Shown here piece after piece: positions 1 to 9,278 of a stretch of 64,000 nucleotides of DNA. How positions within the stretch are numbered: the stretch's first letter is position 1; every line of letters begins with the position of its first letter. Location of the stretch: contig NZ_CP067378.1 in the NCBI RefSeq assembly GCF_019565505.1, positions 3,340,712 through 3,404,711 on the forward strand, written 5' to 3'. A model generated the notes under the pieces. That model was not told the DNA's origin. It searched no databases and worked only from the letters and a program-made list of their open reading frames with translations. The DNA comes from Flavobacterium davisii. GTDB lineage: Bacteria > Bacteroidota > Bacteroidia > Flavobacteriales > Flavobacteriaceae. A program made the translations under genes and the position numbers.

Positions 1-207
1 GTTTATCCTAATTATACCATAGAAATTTATAATAGATATGGGAATTTATTATTTAAAGGAAATAAAGATAAAGAATGGGATGGAAAAAATACTGCTTCAA
101 GTAGTTTGGTTGATACAGTAGTCCCTAATGATGTATATTTCTATTTAATTAATTTTAATAAAGATAATACACCAGCAAAACAAGGACGTTTATATCTGAA
201 TCGTTAA
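1..207 (+). CDS. C-terminal end of a gliding/T9SS type B sorting-domain protein (partial)
   Basis: The frame is open from base 1 and stops at 205-207, giving the last 68 residues of a larger protein. It contains IEIYNRYGNLLFKG, then W-D-G-K, then P-N-D-V-Y-F-Y, and ends in G-R-L-Y-L-N-R. This is the pattern of the gliding-motility-associated C-terminal domain (CHU_C type), the signal that sends very large adhesins through the type IX secretion system. The PorP/SprF-family gene begins 21 bases downstream, the usual partner order for such proteins. The passenger part lies outside the window, so its function cannot be stated. Confidence 0.85.
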   Translation, partial: VYPNYTIEIYNRYGNLLFKGNKDKEWDGKNTASSSLVDTVVPNDVYFYLINFNKDNTPAKQGRLYLNR

Positions 208-228
208 TCTCATTAAAGTAAAAAATCA

Positions 229-1164
229 ATGAAAAAATATCTATATATAATCTATTTATTTTTAATGACTCTTATGAGTTTTGCTCAACAAGATCCCCAA
301 TATACGCATTATATGTATAATATGAACGTGGTAAATCCAGCGTATGCCACGGCTAAAGAATCTGTTTTAGATTTAGGAATTCTCTATCGCTCACAATGGG
401 TTGGAGCTGTTGGAGCTCCAAAAACAATGACCGCTTTTGCCCATATACCTGTTAATAAAAAAATAGAGCTAGGAGTTTCACTCATAACAGACAATATAGG
501 GGGTGGTGCTAAAAAAGAAAATAATTTTTATGCTGATTTTGCCTATATACTTCAGTTTGAAGGAAGTCAAAAATTATCATTCGGGATGAAAGCAGGTTTT
601 ACAAATTTGACAACAAATTTTAATGGATTTCAATTAGAAACTGGAAATACTACTACAGATCAAGCTTTTAATAACAATATAAATGCTTTTAAACCAAGTG
701 TAGGAGTTGGTGCTTATTATTTTACAGATAAATACTATATAGGAATTTCAGCACCTAATTTATTACCTACAAAACATATTGAAGAACGCCAAGGAATTAA
801 TGCGCTGGGATCAGAAGAAATACATCTATTTGCTACTACTGGTTATGTTTTTACAATAAATGAAATGTGGAAAGTTAAACCTTCCGTTATGGCAAAAATG
901 GTTAAAAGTTCTCCATTATCTTTAGATCTTTCAACAAATGTTTTATATAATAATCGTTTTGAATTAGGAGCTTCTTATAGACTAGATGATTCCATAAGTG
1001 GATTAATGGCTATTAATGCCACTACAAATTTAAAATTAGGTTATTCATACGATCATACATTATCTAATTTAGGACGTTTTAATTCAGGAACACACGAAGT
1101 ATTCTTAATTTTTAATCTAGATTTATTAAGAAAAGGATATGATAAATCACCACGATTCTTTTAA
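229..1164 (+). CDS. PorP/SprF family type IX secretion membrane protein
   Basis: A 311-residue outer-membrane barrel protein. It has a signal peptide (residues 1 to about 19, ending M-S-F-A before Q-Q-D-P-Q), then the family's opening Q-Y-T-H-Y-M-Y-N-M-N-V-V-N-P-A-Y-A, which marks PorP/SprF proteins. Alternating beta strands run to the C-terminus, which ends with the aromatic R-F-F. These proteins work at the outer membrane in secretion or anchoring of type B T9SS substrates. It lies between a type B sorting-domain protein and an OmpA-family protein, the standard flavobacterial three-gene set. The ATG at 229 follows the previous stop by 21 bases, suggesting co-transcription. The frame is intact. 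Confidence 0.92.
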   Translation: MKKYLYIIYLFLMTLMSFAQQDPQYTHYMYNMNVVNPAYATAKESVLDLGILYRSQWVGAVGAPKTMTAFAHIPVNKKIELGVSLITDNIGGGAKKENNFYADFAYILQFEGSQKLSFGMKAGFTNLTTNFNGFQLETGNTTTDQAFNNNINAFKPSVGVGAYYFTDKYYIGISAPNLLPTKHIEERQGINALGSEEIHLFATTGYVFTINEMWKVKPSVMAKMVKSSPLSLDLSTNVLYNNRFELGASYRLDDSISGLMAINATTNLKLGYSYDHTLSNLGRFNSGTHEVFLIFNLDLLRKGYDKSPRFF

Positions 1165-1328
1165 AAATAATAGATATTAAAATGTTTTTATAAAGATTCT
1201 AATTTAAAAAGTTTAAAAAACAATGTATTGTAGCTTATAAAAAGAAATAATTCCCTAAGCTAATTCATTTATATCAAAAATGATTAAAAGTATACAATAT
1301 ATAGAGCTAAAAAATAAGTTTTAAGCGT

Positions 1329-3397
1329 ATGAAAAGATTATTATATATATCAATTATGTTATTTTCGTCATTCGGATTTTCCCAAGAAAATAATTTAGAA
1401 CGTGCAAGAAAATACTTTAATAGAACCTATTACAGTGACGCAATCCCTTTATATGAAAATTTAGTAGTTAAAAATCGTTCACAAGAAATTATACAAAATC
1501 TTGGAGATTGTTATTATTTTACTAATGAGTTAAAAAATGCACAACGATACTATCGTTTTTTAATTAAAAACTATGGAAAAGATTTATCCGAAGAATATTA
1601 TTTCCGTTTTTCAGAGTCATTAAAAGCTACCGCTAATTATGCAGAAGCGAATCAAGTTTTAATTGATTATTATTCCAAGAGAGGAAAGTCATCTGAATTA
1701 ACATTATTAGAAAAAGATCTTAAAACATTAGAAAATGTAATAGCTATTGGTGAACGTTATAAAATTAAAAATTTAGAAGTTAATACAAATAAATCAGAAT
1801 TTGGAGCTGTTATTTATAATGACAAATTAGTGTATGCTGCTGCTAAAAAGAAACTAGTTTTTTTGATAAAATATATAAGTGGAATAACGAATCATATCTG
1901 AATTTAGTTTCAGTCCCTTTATCAAATATTAATGCAAAAGACTCAATTGTGAATTATTTTGCAAATGAGTTAAAATCGTCGATGCACGAAGCCACTCCCA
2001 TTTTTACAGCTGATGGCAAAACGATGTATTTTACAAAAAATTACACAAAAAAAAATGGGAAAAGAGCTAAAAACAATGAGAAAATATCAGTATTACACAT
2101 TTACAAAGCCCAATTAATAGATGGTAAATGGAAAAATATAACTTCATTACCTATTAATAATCCCAATTATTCTACAGCTCATCCAGCTTTAAGCCCTGAT
2201 GAAAAAATACTTTATTTTTCATCAGATATGCCTGGTGGTAAAGGTTCTTTTGATATTTATAGTGTCGAAATTAATGAAGGCCTCTTTGAAAAACCAAAAA
2301 ATTTAGGAGATTTAGTAAATACTACACGTCGTGAACAATTCCCTTTTATATCAAAAGATAACAAATTATATTTTTCCTCTAACGGACATATAGGTTTTGG
2401 AGCTTTAGATATTTTTGTTTCAGATATTATAAATGATAACTTTTTAAGACCAACTAATATTGGCTTACCTATAAATTCAGGAGTAGATGATTTTGCCTTT
2501 AATATTGATTCAAATACAAAAGAAGGTTTTTTTTCATCTAATAGAAAAGGAGGAAAAGGAGGGGATGATCTGTATTCTCTATCAGAAATTAAACCTCTCA
2601 TTGTAGAAGACTGTAAACAATATATAACGGGTATAATTACAGATATAGATACTGCTCTTCCATTAGAAGGAGCAAAGGTTATTTTATTTGATTTAATAAA
2701 TAAAAAAGATATAGAAATGATTTCTACAGATTCTAATGGTAAATTTAGGTTTACAGTTGAATGTGAAAAAAGCTATCTTATAAAAGCCTCAAAAGAAGAA
2801 TACACAGATGATAATCGTTCCTTATTAATTCAAAAAGAACGTAATAAAGATAACGACGCTTCAATGAAATTAAGATCTTTAGCTAAAATTCAAGAAGAAA
2901 AAAATATTGCTGAACTAGCTAAAAAACGAGCAGAAGAAGAAGCCAAAGAAAAAGAAAAAGTAATAGCTGAAGAAAAGAAAAAAGAAAAAGTAAAAGAAAT
3001 TTTAGCTAAAGAAAAAGATATTATAGCTCAAAAAGATAAATTAGTTATAAAAACAGATCCAATTTATTTTGATTATGATTTGTGGTACATTCGTCGTGAT
3101 TCCAAACCTGTATTAGATAAAGTAATTGATCTAATGAAAAAATATCCAGATATGGTTGTAGAAATTGGCTCTCATACGGATATTAGAGGAGGAAAAACAT
3201 ATAATTTAATCTTATCTGAAAATAGAGCAACGGCTACAAAAGACTATTTTATAGATAAAGGAATAGATGCTAAACGAATTATAGCAAAAGGATATGGAGA
3301 AAGCCAACCTGTTATAAAATGTGCCAGTGAAGAATCTTGTACCGAAGAAGAACATGAGTTAAATCGTAGAAGTGAATTTGTGATTAAAGATTTATAA
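1329..3397 (+). pseudogene. OmpA-family protein with TPR-like and PD40 repeats (frameshifted)
   Basis: This is the OmpA-family partner of PorP/SprF, likely a periplasmic or outer-membrane protein that binds peptidoglycan. The first frame (1329-1901) has a signal peptide ending G-F-S-Q and a helical TPR-like region. The second (from about 1865 to 3397) has PD40 propeller repeats such as LSPDEKILYFSSD, a carboxypeptidase-regulatory-like domain, a Lys/Glu-rich coil and an OmpA C-terminal domain with IGSHTDIRGG. The frames differ by one base. Adding a T to the T7 run at 1858-1864 joins them into 689 residues with no other stop, reading LVFFDKIYKW across the join. A true break or a consensus error are both possible; the conserved C-terminus favours error. 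Confidence 0.85.
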
Positions 3398-3404
3398 AAC
3401 TTAT

Positions 3405-3440
3405 AAAACCGTTTCAATTTATTGAAACGGTTTTATTTTT
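3405..3440 (+). terminator. Rho-independent terminator after the OmpA-family gene
   Basis: A perfect 14-bp stem (3405-3418 with 3421-3434, AAAACCGTTTCAAT and its complement) is followed by more T residues. It starts 8 bases after the OmpA-family stop codon and should end the PorP/SprF-OmpA transcript. Confidence 0.85.
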
Positions 3441-3531
3441 TTATCTTATGATAAGATCATTCATTAAATTTTATTAATATGATAAATATTTCTCTTATTT
3501 CATTTTTTATAAATAATTTTGTAAAAAAAAT

Positions 3532-3966
3532 ATGTTTTCTAAAACGTGTGAATATGGAATTCGAGCAACAATTTTTATTGCCTCAGAATCTGTTATTAAT
3601 AAAAAAATAAGTCAAAAACAGATTGCAGATCAAATCGATTCTCCTATGGCATTTACGGCTAAAATTTTACAAAAGCTAGTTCATAAAGATATTGTTTCAT
3701 CATCAAAAGGCAGTGGAGGGGGCTTTTATATAGAAAAATATAAATTAAAAAAAATTACACTTCTGGAAATTGTTGAAGCTTTAGATTGTGGCTCTATGAT
3801 TAGGGGGTGTGGTCTTGGATTAAGAGATTGTTCAGAAGATCATCCGTGTCCCTTTCATGATAAATACAAAGATATAAAATCCAAATTATTAAAAGTTTTT
3901 AAAAGTACAACACTAGATGAATTGGCTTCTGGTATTAAAAAAGGGAATACGTTTCTAAAATACTAA
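3532..3966 (+). CDS. Rrf2 family transcriptional regulator, four-Cys
   Basis: A 144-residue DNA-binding protein of the Rrf2 family. The N-terminal winged helix (C-E-Y-G-I-R-A, then I-S-Q-K-Q-I-A-D-Q near residues 26-34, wing around K-G-S-G-G-G-F) is typical. Cysteines at 86, 93, 100 and 106 lie in the usual Fe-S ligand segment, so it may bind a cluster and sense nitric oxide, oxygen or Fe-S status as NsrR or IscR do. Three ligands are usual, so the fourth Cys is extra. It stands alone between a terminator and a 351-bp gap, followed by a Crp/Fnr regulator. Its target is not shown by the sequence. Confidence 0.88.
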   Translation: MFSKTCEYGIRATIFIASESVINKKISQKQIADQIDSPMAFTAKILQKLVHKDIVSSSKGSGGGFYIEKYKLKKITLLEIVEALDCGSMIRGCGLGLRDCSEDHPCPFHDKYKDIKSKLLKVFKSTTLDELASGIKKGNTFLKY

Positions 3967-4317
3967 ATAATGATAAAAATCATAAAATAATATCTTTTAA
4001 TAAGATATTTTTATCCTATTAACTATAAGTAACTACTGTAATAGATAAATTATAAGATAAATATTTCAGTTCCTACTATTAAAGAAACCTGCAATTATAA
4101 TCCTTAGATTATAAAAAAATAATTTCGTATGATTTTGCAACTTTTTAAAATCTAAAAAACAAGGAAGAGGGATAAAATTTAAAAATCCTTGCAATATTCT
4201 ATATCTTATAAAATTCATAAAATATTTATAGTAGACGATCTATTTTTTTTCTTTCTAAACAAGAGGATACAATTGTGATTTTAGATTTTAAATGAATTTA
4301 GTTTTAACAAGTAGAAT
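3967..4317. other. Intergenic region with a palindrome upstream of the Crp/Fnr gene
   Basis: There is no gene in these 351 bp. The clear structure is a 20-bp perfect inverted repeat at 4095-4114. A run resembling a -7 element (TATGATTTTG, about 4127-4137) lies just downstream of it but does not match TAnnTTTG exactly. Confidence 0.6.
4095..4114. promoter_or_regulatory. Candidate operator, TTATAATC-N4-GATTATAA
   Basis: A perfect palindrome with 8-bp arms and a 4-bp centre (CTTA) lies between the Rrf2 and Crp/Fnr genes, about 200 bp before the latter. The inner half-sites ATAATC/GATTAT with four central bases have the spacing of FNR-type sites (TTGAT-N4-ATCAA). It could serve the Crp/Fnr protein itself or the Rrf2 regulator. 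The symmetry is seen; the regulator is inferred. Confidence 0.5.
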
Positions 4318-4905
4318 ATGATTAAATATTATGATGAATTTATAAAACATGGAGCAATAGAAAAAAAACTAAAGAGAAATGAAGTAATTTTTAATGAAGG
4401 AGAATCCGCTTTGTTTTTTTATTTTATTGTAGATGGTACTATCCGAATGTTTAATAGAAATGAAGAAGGAAAAGAATTTGTTCAAGGATATTTTTCGAGT
4501 GGACAAAGTTTTGGTGAACCCCCTTTATTTATTGATGAAAATTATCCAACTACAGCAGCTTGTATGAAGGATAGTATTGTATTAAAACTATCTAAAAATA
4601 AGTTTTTTAAAATGCTTGAAGACTTACCAGAACTACAAACATTATTTATTAAGATTTTATCTAAAAGAATTATTGGAAAAGCCAAATCATCAAAAGATAT
4701 AATTAATCAAAATACGGAACAGAAAATAATTTCTTTCTTAATGATTCAAAAACCTGAAGATATACAGGAAAAAATTTTTATTCCTTTCACTCGTCAAGAA
4801 ATTGCAAATTTTACAGGACTTAGGGTAGAAACCGTTATTCGTGCCTGTTCAAAATTAAAAAAAACGGGGGTTATTGATATTATTAATCATAAAATTTATT
4901 TTTAA
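4318..4905 (+). CDS. Crp/Fnr family transcriptional regulator
   Basis: A 195-residue protein with an N-terminal cyclic-nucleotide-binding-type beta roll (E-G-E-S-A-L-F-F-Y-F-I-V-D-G-T-I-R-M-F, then G-Q-S-F-G-E-P), a central dimerisation helix and a C-terminal helix-turn-helix (TRQEIANFTGLRVETVIR, about residues 160-177). It lacks an N-terminal Cys cluster, so it is not a classical Fnr. Its stop overlaps the start of the next gene (TAATG at 4903-4907), so the two are translationally coupled and the membrane protein is its likely functional partner. An Rrf2 gene upstream suggests a redox or gas-responsive locus. Confidence 0.88.
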   Translation: MIKYYDEFIKHGAIEKKLKRNEVIFNEGESALFFYFIVDGTIRMFNRNEEGKEFVQGYFSSGQSFGEPPLFIDENYPTTAACMKDSIVLKLSKNKFFKMLEDLPELQTLFIKILSKRIIGKAKSSKDIINQNTEQKIISFLMIQKPEDIQEKIFIPFTRQEIANFTGLRVETVIRACSKLKKTGVIDIINHKIYF

Positions 4906-6115
4906 TGAAAAGAATAAGTAAAAATTGGGCATTCATTTCTATTTTTAATTTATTCATAGTTGTAATTTTAGGAACTTTGATGCGTTATAAAATTGCATTC
5001 GAGTTTCTTTTTTTCAACAAAAAAATCTTCTTCATTCACATTCACATTTTGCCTTTTCAGGTTGGATTAGTCAGACATTATTTTTTTTATTAGTATTATC
5101 AAAAGAACAATTTGTTTCTAAGAAGTATAATATTGTATTAGTTTTAAATTTATTTTGTTCTTATGGAATGTTATTTTCTTTTATAATTCAAGGTTATGGT
5201 TTAATATCAATATTACTATCAACTTTTTCTATCATTATAAGCTATTTATTTTCATATTATTTTTTTAAAGATAATAAATACAATACGGTCTCCAATAGGT
5301 GGATTAAAGGAGGACTCATTTTTAATTTCATTTCCTCTTTTGGGACTTTTTTTTTAGCTTACATGTTAGCTACAAAAAATATAAACGAAAATCTATATTA
5401 TTTTTCAATTTATTTTTATTTGCATTTTCAATATAATGGTTGGTTTTTCTTTAGTATTATGGGATTATTTATAAAAAAACTACCATTAGACTTAAAAACA
5501 ACCAAACAATTAACAAAATCCTTTTATATTTTTTTTATTTCTTGTATTATAACTTATACATTATCTATTCTTTGGGTTAAAATTCCTAAATGGTTATTTA
5601 TATTAACCGTTATTTTTACATTTTTAAACTTTTATTTTTGGCTAAGGATGCAATCTATTTTTATTGTAAAATTTAAAGAAAGATATAAGAAAAATAATCT
5701 AATCCTAAAAGGAATGTTTTTAGTTATATTACTCGCAATTAATTTTAAATTTATTTTGCAAATAGGCCTATTAATAGATCAACTAAAAGATTTTGTATGC
5801 AGTAATAGAACAATAATAATTGCCTATTTGCATTTAATATTTTTATGTATTATTACATTTTTCTTATTAGCTTTTATGTTTATAGAAAAAATGATACCAT
5901 CTAAAAAAGTTACAGTATTAGGTTTAGGCATATTTTTTATAGGTGTAATTTTAAATGAAGTTTTTTTATTTAGTCAAGGATGTTTACCTTTTTTTTCTAT
6001 TTATTTACCTTTTACAAATGAAGTTTTAGTATACATTTCTTTATTAATGTTAATAGGCGTATTATTAATGGTTATTTCTCAGATAAATAATATAAAAAAG
6101 GAGAATATATTTTAA
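4905..6115 (+). pseudogene. Polytopic membrane protein with intramembrane histidines (frameshifted)
   Basis: The printed frame breaks near 5008-5025, where T7 and A7 runs sit close together. Adding one base gives a continuous 403-residue protein with about ten to twelve hydrophobic segments. After the break the restored text reads NLLHSHSHFAFSGW. Later helices carry YLHFQYNGWFFF and AYLHLIFL. Histidines at these depths recall heme- or copper-binding membrane proteins such as the heme-copper oxidase superfamily, but I cannot assign it to a named enzyme. It overlaps the upstream Crp/Fnr gene by one base, so a respiratory or gas-sensing role under that regulator is a fair inference. The function is unknown. 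Confidence 0.65.
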
Positions 6116-6127
6116 GGTTACCAATTA

Positions 6128-6330
6128 AACCCAGATTACGCATTAGACCCGAGTGTAGCGAATAGACGAAGTAAATCTATTCCACTTTATTTTTCTTCCA
6201 ATTCAAGCACGTACTCAAATTTTAATCATCAAAATAGTTCACTATTTCTTCTTCTAAAATTTTCCGTGAGCACTTGAATTTATTGAAAAATTTTGTTTCA
6301 CAACGAAGTCTAATGCGTAATCTAGGTTAA
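6128..6330. repeat. Intergenic TIR element, copy A (complete)
   Basis: A 203-bp element bounded by AACCCAGATTACGCATTAGAC (6128-6148, 21 bases shown here in two halves: AACCCAGATTA then CGCATTAGAC) and its inverted partner at 6310-6330, matching at 20 of 21 positions. The interior holds TTTATTTTTCTTCCAATTC on the left and TTTTGTTTCACAACGAAG on the right, and a weaker internal inverted repeat (TTCAAGCACG with GAGCACTTGAA). It has no ORF of note. Similar sequence recurs near 19330, 22299, 35685, 47340, 49662 and 55567. It resembles a non-autonomous miniature element; no transposase is present in the window. Confidence 0.8.
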
Positions 6331-6589
6331 ATACATACTACTTTATAGGTATCAAAAGTTATTTTTTCGCTAATTATTAGCAATACTCGAAGATCATTTT
6401 ACTTAAATACTTTTACAGTATTTTTAAAATTTAAATAGAGTAAATAAAAAGATATAAAATCACAAACCTCTTGTACGAAATAGAAAAAAGAATATAAAAA
6501 ATGTTTTGTTTTGAATAGTTGAATAAGGGGGGTGTTTGTTGTAAATACTATCTTTTTTTTTTGTTTTAGGTATAAAAAATAAAGGGGTA

Positions 6590-6622
6590 TTTGTTTTTTA
6601 AACATTATTTTTTATATTTTTG
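6590..6622 (+). promoter_or_regulatory. Bacteroidetes-type promoter of the glutamine synthetase gene
   Basis: TTTG at 6590-6593 and TATTTTTG at 6615-6622 are separated by 21 bases, close to the family consensus TTTG-N19-TAnnTTTG. Transcription would begin about 30 bases before the ATG at 6663. The rest of the 6331-6662 gap holds AT-rich sequence and no gene. Confidence 0.55.
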
Positions 6623-6662
6623 TTTCAAAATAACAAGGTATAAACTATATAATAATATTTTT

Positions 6663-8851
6663 ATGGCAACATTTCGTTTTCAATCACTTCAAAAAGCAAC
6701 GAGTCGTCCAACTGTAATAGTAGAAGAACTAGATAGAAAGTCTTCCATTTTTGGAACCAATGTATTTAATGACAAGGCAATGCGTCAATTCTTGACATCT
6801 GAAGCTTATAAAGCCGTTCAGAATGCTATTCAACATGGAATTAAAATTGATAGAAAAATTGCAGACTATATAGCAATGGGAATGAAAGAATGGGCTTTGT
6901 CAAAAGGAGTAACCCATTATACACACTGGTTTCAGCCTTTAACTGGTACTACAGCAGAAAAGCATGATGCTTTTTTTGAAACATCTTTTGATGGCTCAGA
7001 CCCAGTAGAAAAATTTGGAGGAAGTCAATTAGTACAACAAGAGCCAGATGCTTCCTCATTTCCTAATGGAGGAATAAGAAATACTTTTGAAGCTCGTGGC
7101 TATACAGCATGGGATCCTACATCACCCGCTTTTATTTTTGGAACTACATTATGTATTCCTACCGTTTTTATTTCATATACAGGTGAAGCATTAGATAATA
7201 AAACACCTCTATTACGTGCTTTACAAGCTGTTGATACAGCAGCTACAGAAGTAGCTAAATACTTTGATAAAAATGTTAAAAAAGTAACACCAACTTTAGG
7301 TTGGGAACAAGAATATTTTTTAGTTGATGCCGCTTTAGCTGCTTCTAGACCTGATATATTAGCTACAGGAAGAACATTACTAGGACATACTTCGGCTAAA
7401 GGCCAACAATTAGAAGATCATTATTTTGGTTCTATACCAACACGTGTACTAAACTATATGCGCGATTTGGAAAATGAGTGTATGTTATTAGGTATCCCTG
7501 TTAAAACACGTCATAATGAAGTAGCACCTAACCAATATGAATTAGCACCGATTTTTGAAGAAACAAATTTAGCGGTAGACCATAACTCCTTATTAATGGA
7601 TGTAATGCAAAAGGTAGCAGAACGTCATAATTTTAAAGTGCTAATGCATGAAAAACCTTTTAAAGGAGTAAACGGTTCTGGTAAACATAATAATTGGTCT
7701 TTAGCAACTGATACTGGAGTTAATTTATTATCACCGGGAAAAACACCAATGAGTAATTTACAATTCTTAACTTTCTTTATAAATACAATCAAAGCAGTAC
7801 ATGATTATGAAGAATTATTAAGAGCTTCTATTGCTTCTGCTAGTAATGATCATAGATTAGGTGCAAACGAAGCTCCTCCTGCTATTATTTCTGTATTTAT
7901 TGGTCAGCAATTAACAAAAGTGTTAGAAGAATTAGAAGGTGTATCAAATGGTAAATTATCACCAGAAGAAAAAACAGATCTAAAATTAAACGTAGTAGGA
8001 AGACTACCCGATGTATTTCTAGATAATACAGATAGAAACAGAACGTCTCCTTTTGCCTTTACAGGTAATAAGTTTGAGTTCCGAGCAGTTGGTTCATCAG
8101 CTAATTGTGCTACCTCTATGGCTACTTTAAATACAATTGTAGCAAAACAATTAAAAATTTTTAAAGCAGAAGTAGATGCCTTAATTGAAGAAAAAGGTTT
8201 GAAAAAAGATGAAGCTATTTTTAATATCTTAAGGGAATATATCAAACAAACTAAAAATATCTTATTCGAAGGAGATGGTTATAGTGATGCTTGGGAAGAA
8301 GAAGCACAAAAAAGAGGTTTAAGTAATCATAAAACCACCCCGAAAGCTTTAAAAGCCAAAGTTTCAGAAAAGGCGGTTAAGCTATTTGAAGAAATGGGAG
8401 TAATGAATCATGTAGAAGTAGAGGCTCGTTATGAAATTGAATTAGAAGAATATACTAAAAAATTCAAATTGAAGGAAGAGTTTTAGGAGATATTGCTCGT
8501 AACCATGTTATTCCTACTGCTATTCGTTATCAAAATATTCTAATCGAAAATGTAAAAGGATTAAAAGAAATTTTTGGTTCTGATTTTGAAAATGTAGCTA
8601 AAGAACAAATAGGTTTAATTAAAGAAATTTCAGCACACATTGAAGGAATCAATAAAAATGTAGATCAAATGATCGAAGAGCGTAAGAAAGCTAATAATTT
8701 AGATTCTTCTGAAGCTATGGCACACGCATATTGTGACAAGGTAAAACCTTATTTCGATGTAATCCGTGAACATTGTGATAAATTAGAATTATTAGTTGAC
8801 GACGAATTGTGGACATTAACTAAATATAGAGAATTATTATTTACAAGATAA
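6663..8851 (+). pseudogene. glnN: Glutamine synthetase, type III (frameshifted near the C-terminus)
   Basis: A cytoplasmic enzyme making glutamine from glutamate, ammonia and ATP. The protein starts MATFRFQSLQ, not at upstream in-frame triplets. Motifs include GWEQEYFLVD, NEVAPNQYELAP, NGSGKHNNWS and RNRTSPFAFTGNKFEFRAVG, all typical of GS-III. At 8457-8462 an A6 run needs one more A. The frame then continues IQIEGRVLGDIARNH through to the stop at 8849-8851, for 729 residues, the normal GS-III length. As printed the enzyme loses about 120 residues. Given its central role, I think the break is most likely a consensus error. A promoter and terminator frame it as a single-gene unit. Confidence 0.95.
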
Positions 8852-8878
8852 ACAGATTGTTTTTAATCTAAATTACTA

Positions 8879-8915
8879 AAAAGAGAGGGTTTTGTATAAC
8901 CTTCTCTTTTTTTTG
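8879..8915 (+). terminator. Terminator of glutamine synthetase
   Basis: A 12-bp stem (AAAGAGAGGGTT with AACCTTCTCTTT, one G·U-type pair) with a short loop is followed by a run of T. It starts 28 bases after the stop codon. Confidence 0.8.
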
Positions 8916-8917
8916 TT

Positions 8918-9278
8918 TTAAAATAAGTTGTTGTTTTAAAAAATTAACAAAATATACGGAAAAACCATAACAAGGTTAATTTAAAACTAATTAAATTTCG
9001 TTATTCAATTTAAATATACTGATTAACAGTTGCTTATGTGTTGAGAATACTCTTGAAATTTGAAATCATAAAGTAGAATTGAAAAGGAAATGAAACAGAA
9101 TATCTTTAACAAAAGATAAAGAATAAACACTTGAATAAATATTAGTTTTTAAAATTTAAGGAAATAGGACTTCGATATAAAAGTTTTAAGAAGAAAAGGT
9201 TTAGATTAAAATTTTAAAAAAAATAAGAAATATTAATATTAGCCCCATTATTTAAAAAAATACATTTTATTATAAAGA
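8918..9278. other. Leader region of the RiPP cluster, with left flanking repeat
   Basis: No gene is visible in these 361 bp. The stretch holds TTAACAAAATATACGG followed by AAAAACC (8944-8966) and TACTGATTAACAGTTGC (9017-9033). Both recur in the same order, with small changes, at 16222-16329 on the other side of the cluster. Confidence 0.6.
8944..9033 (+). repeat. Left member of direct repeats flanking the RiPP cluster
   Basis: Two blocks, TTAACAAAATATACGG-AAAAACC and TACTGATTAACAGTTGC, 73 bases apart from start to start. The right member is at 16222-16329, with 22 of 23 and about 15 of 17 matches and 91-base spacing. Sequence between the blocks is not conserved. This could mark the ends of a gene cassette or be a shared regulatory leader. 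Confidence 0.5.

Noticed and set aside
2257..2601. Leftward reading frame within the OmpA-family gene
   Set aside because: It is antisense to conserved PD40 repeats and has no family features.
6399..6605. Leftward 68-codon frame upstream of glutamine synthetase
   Set aside because: It is AT-rich, overlaps the probable promoter and has no similarity to known proteins.
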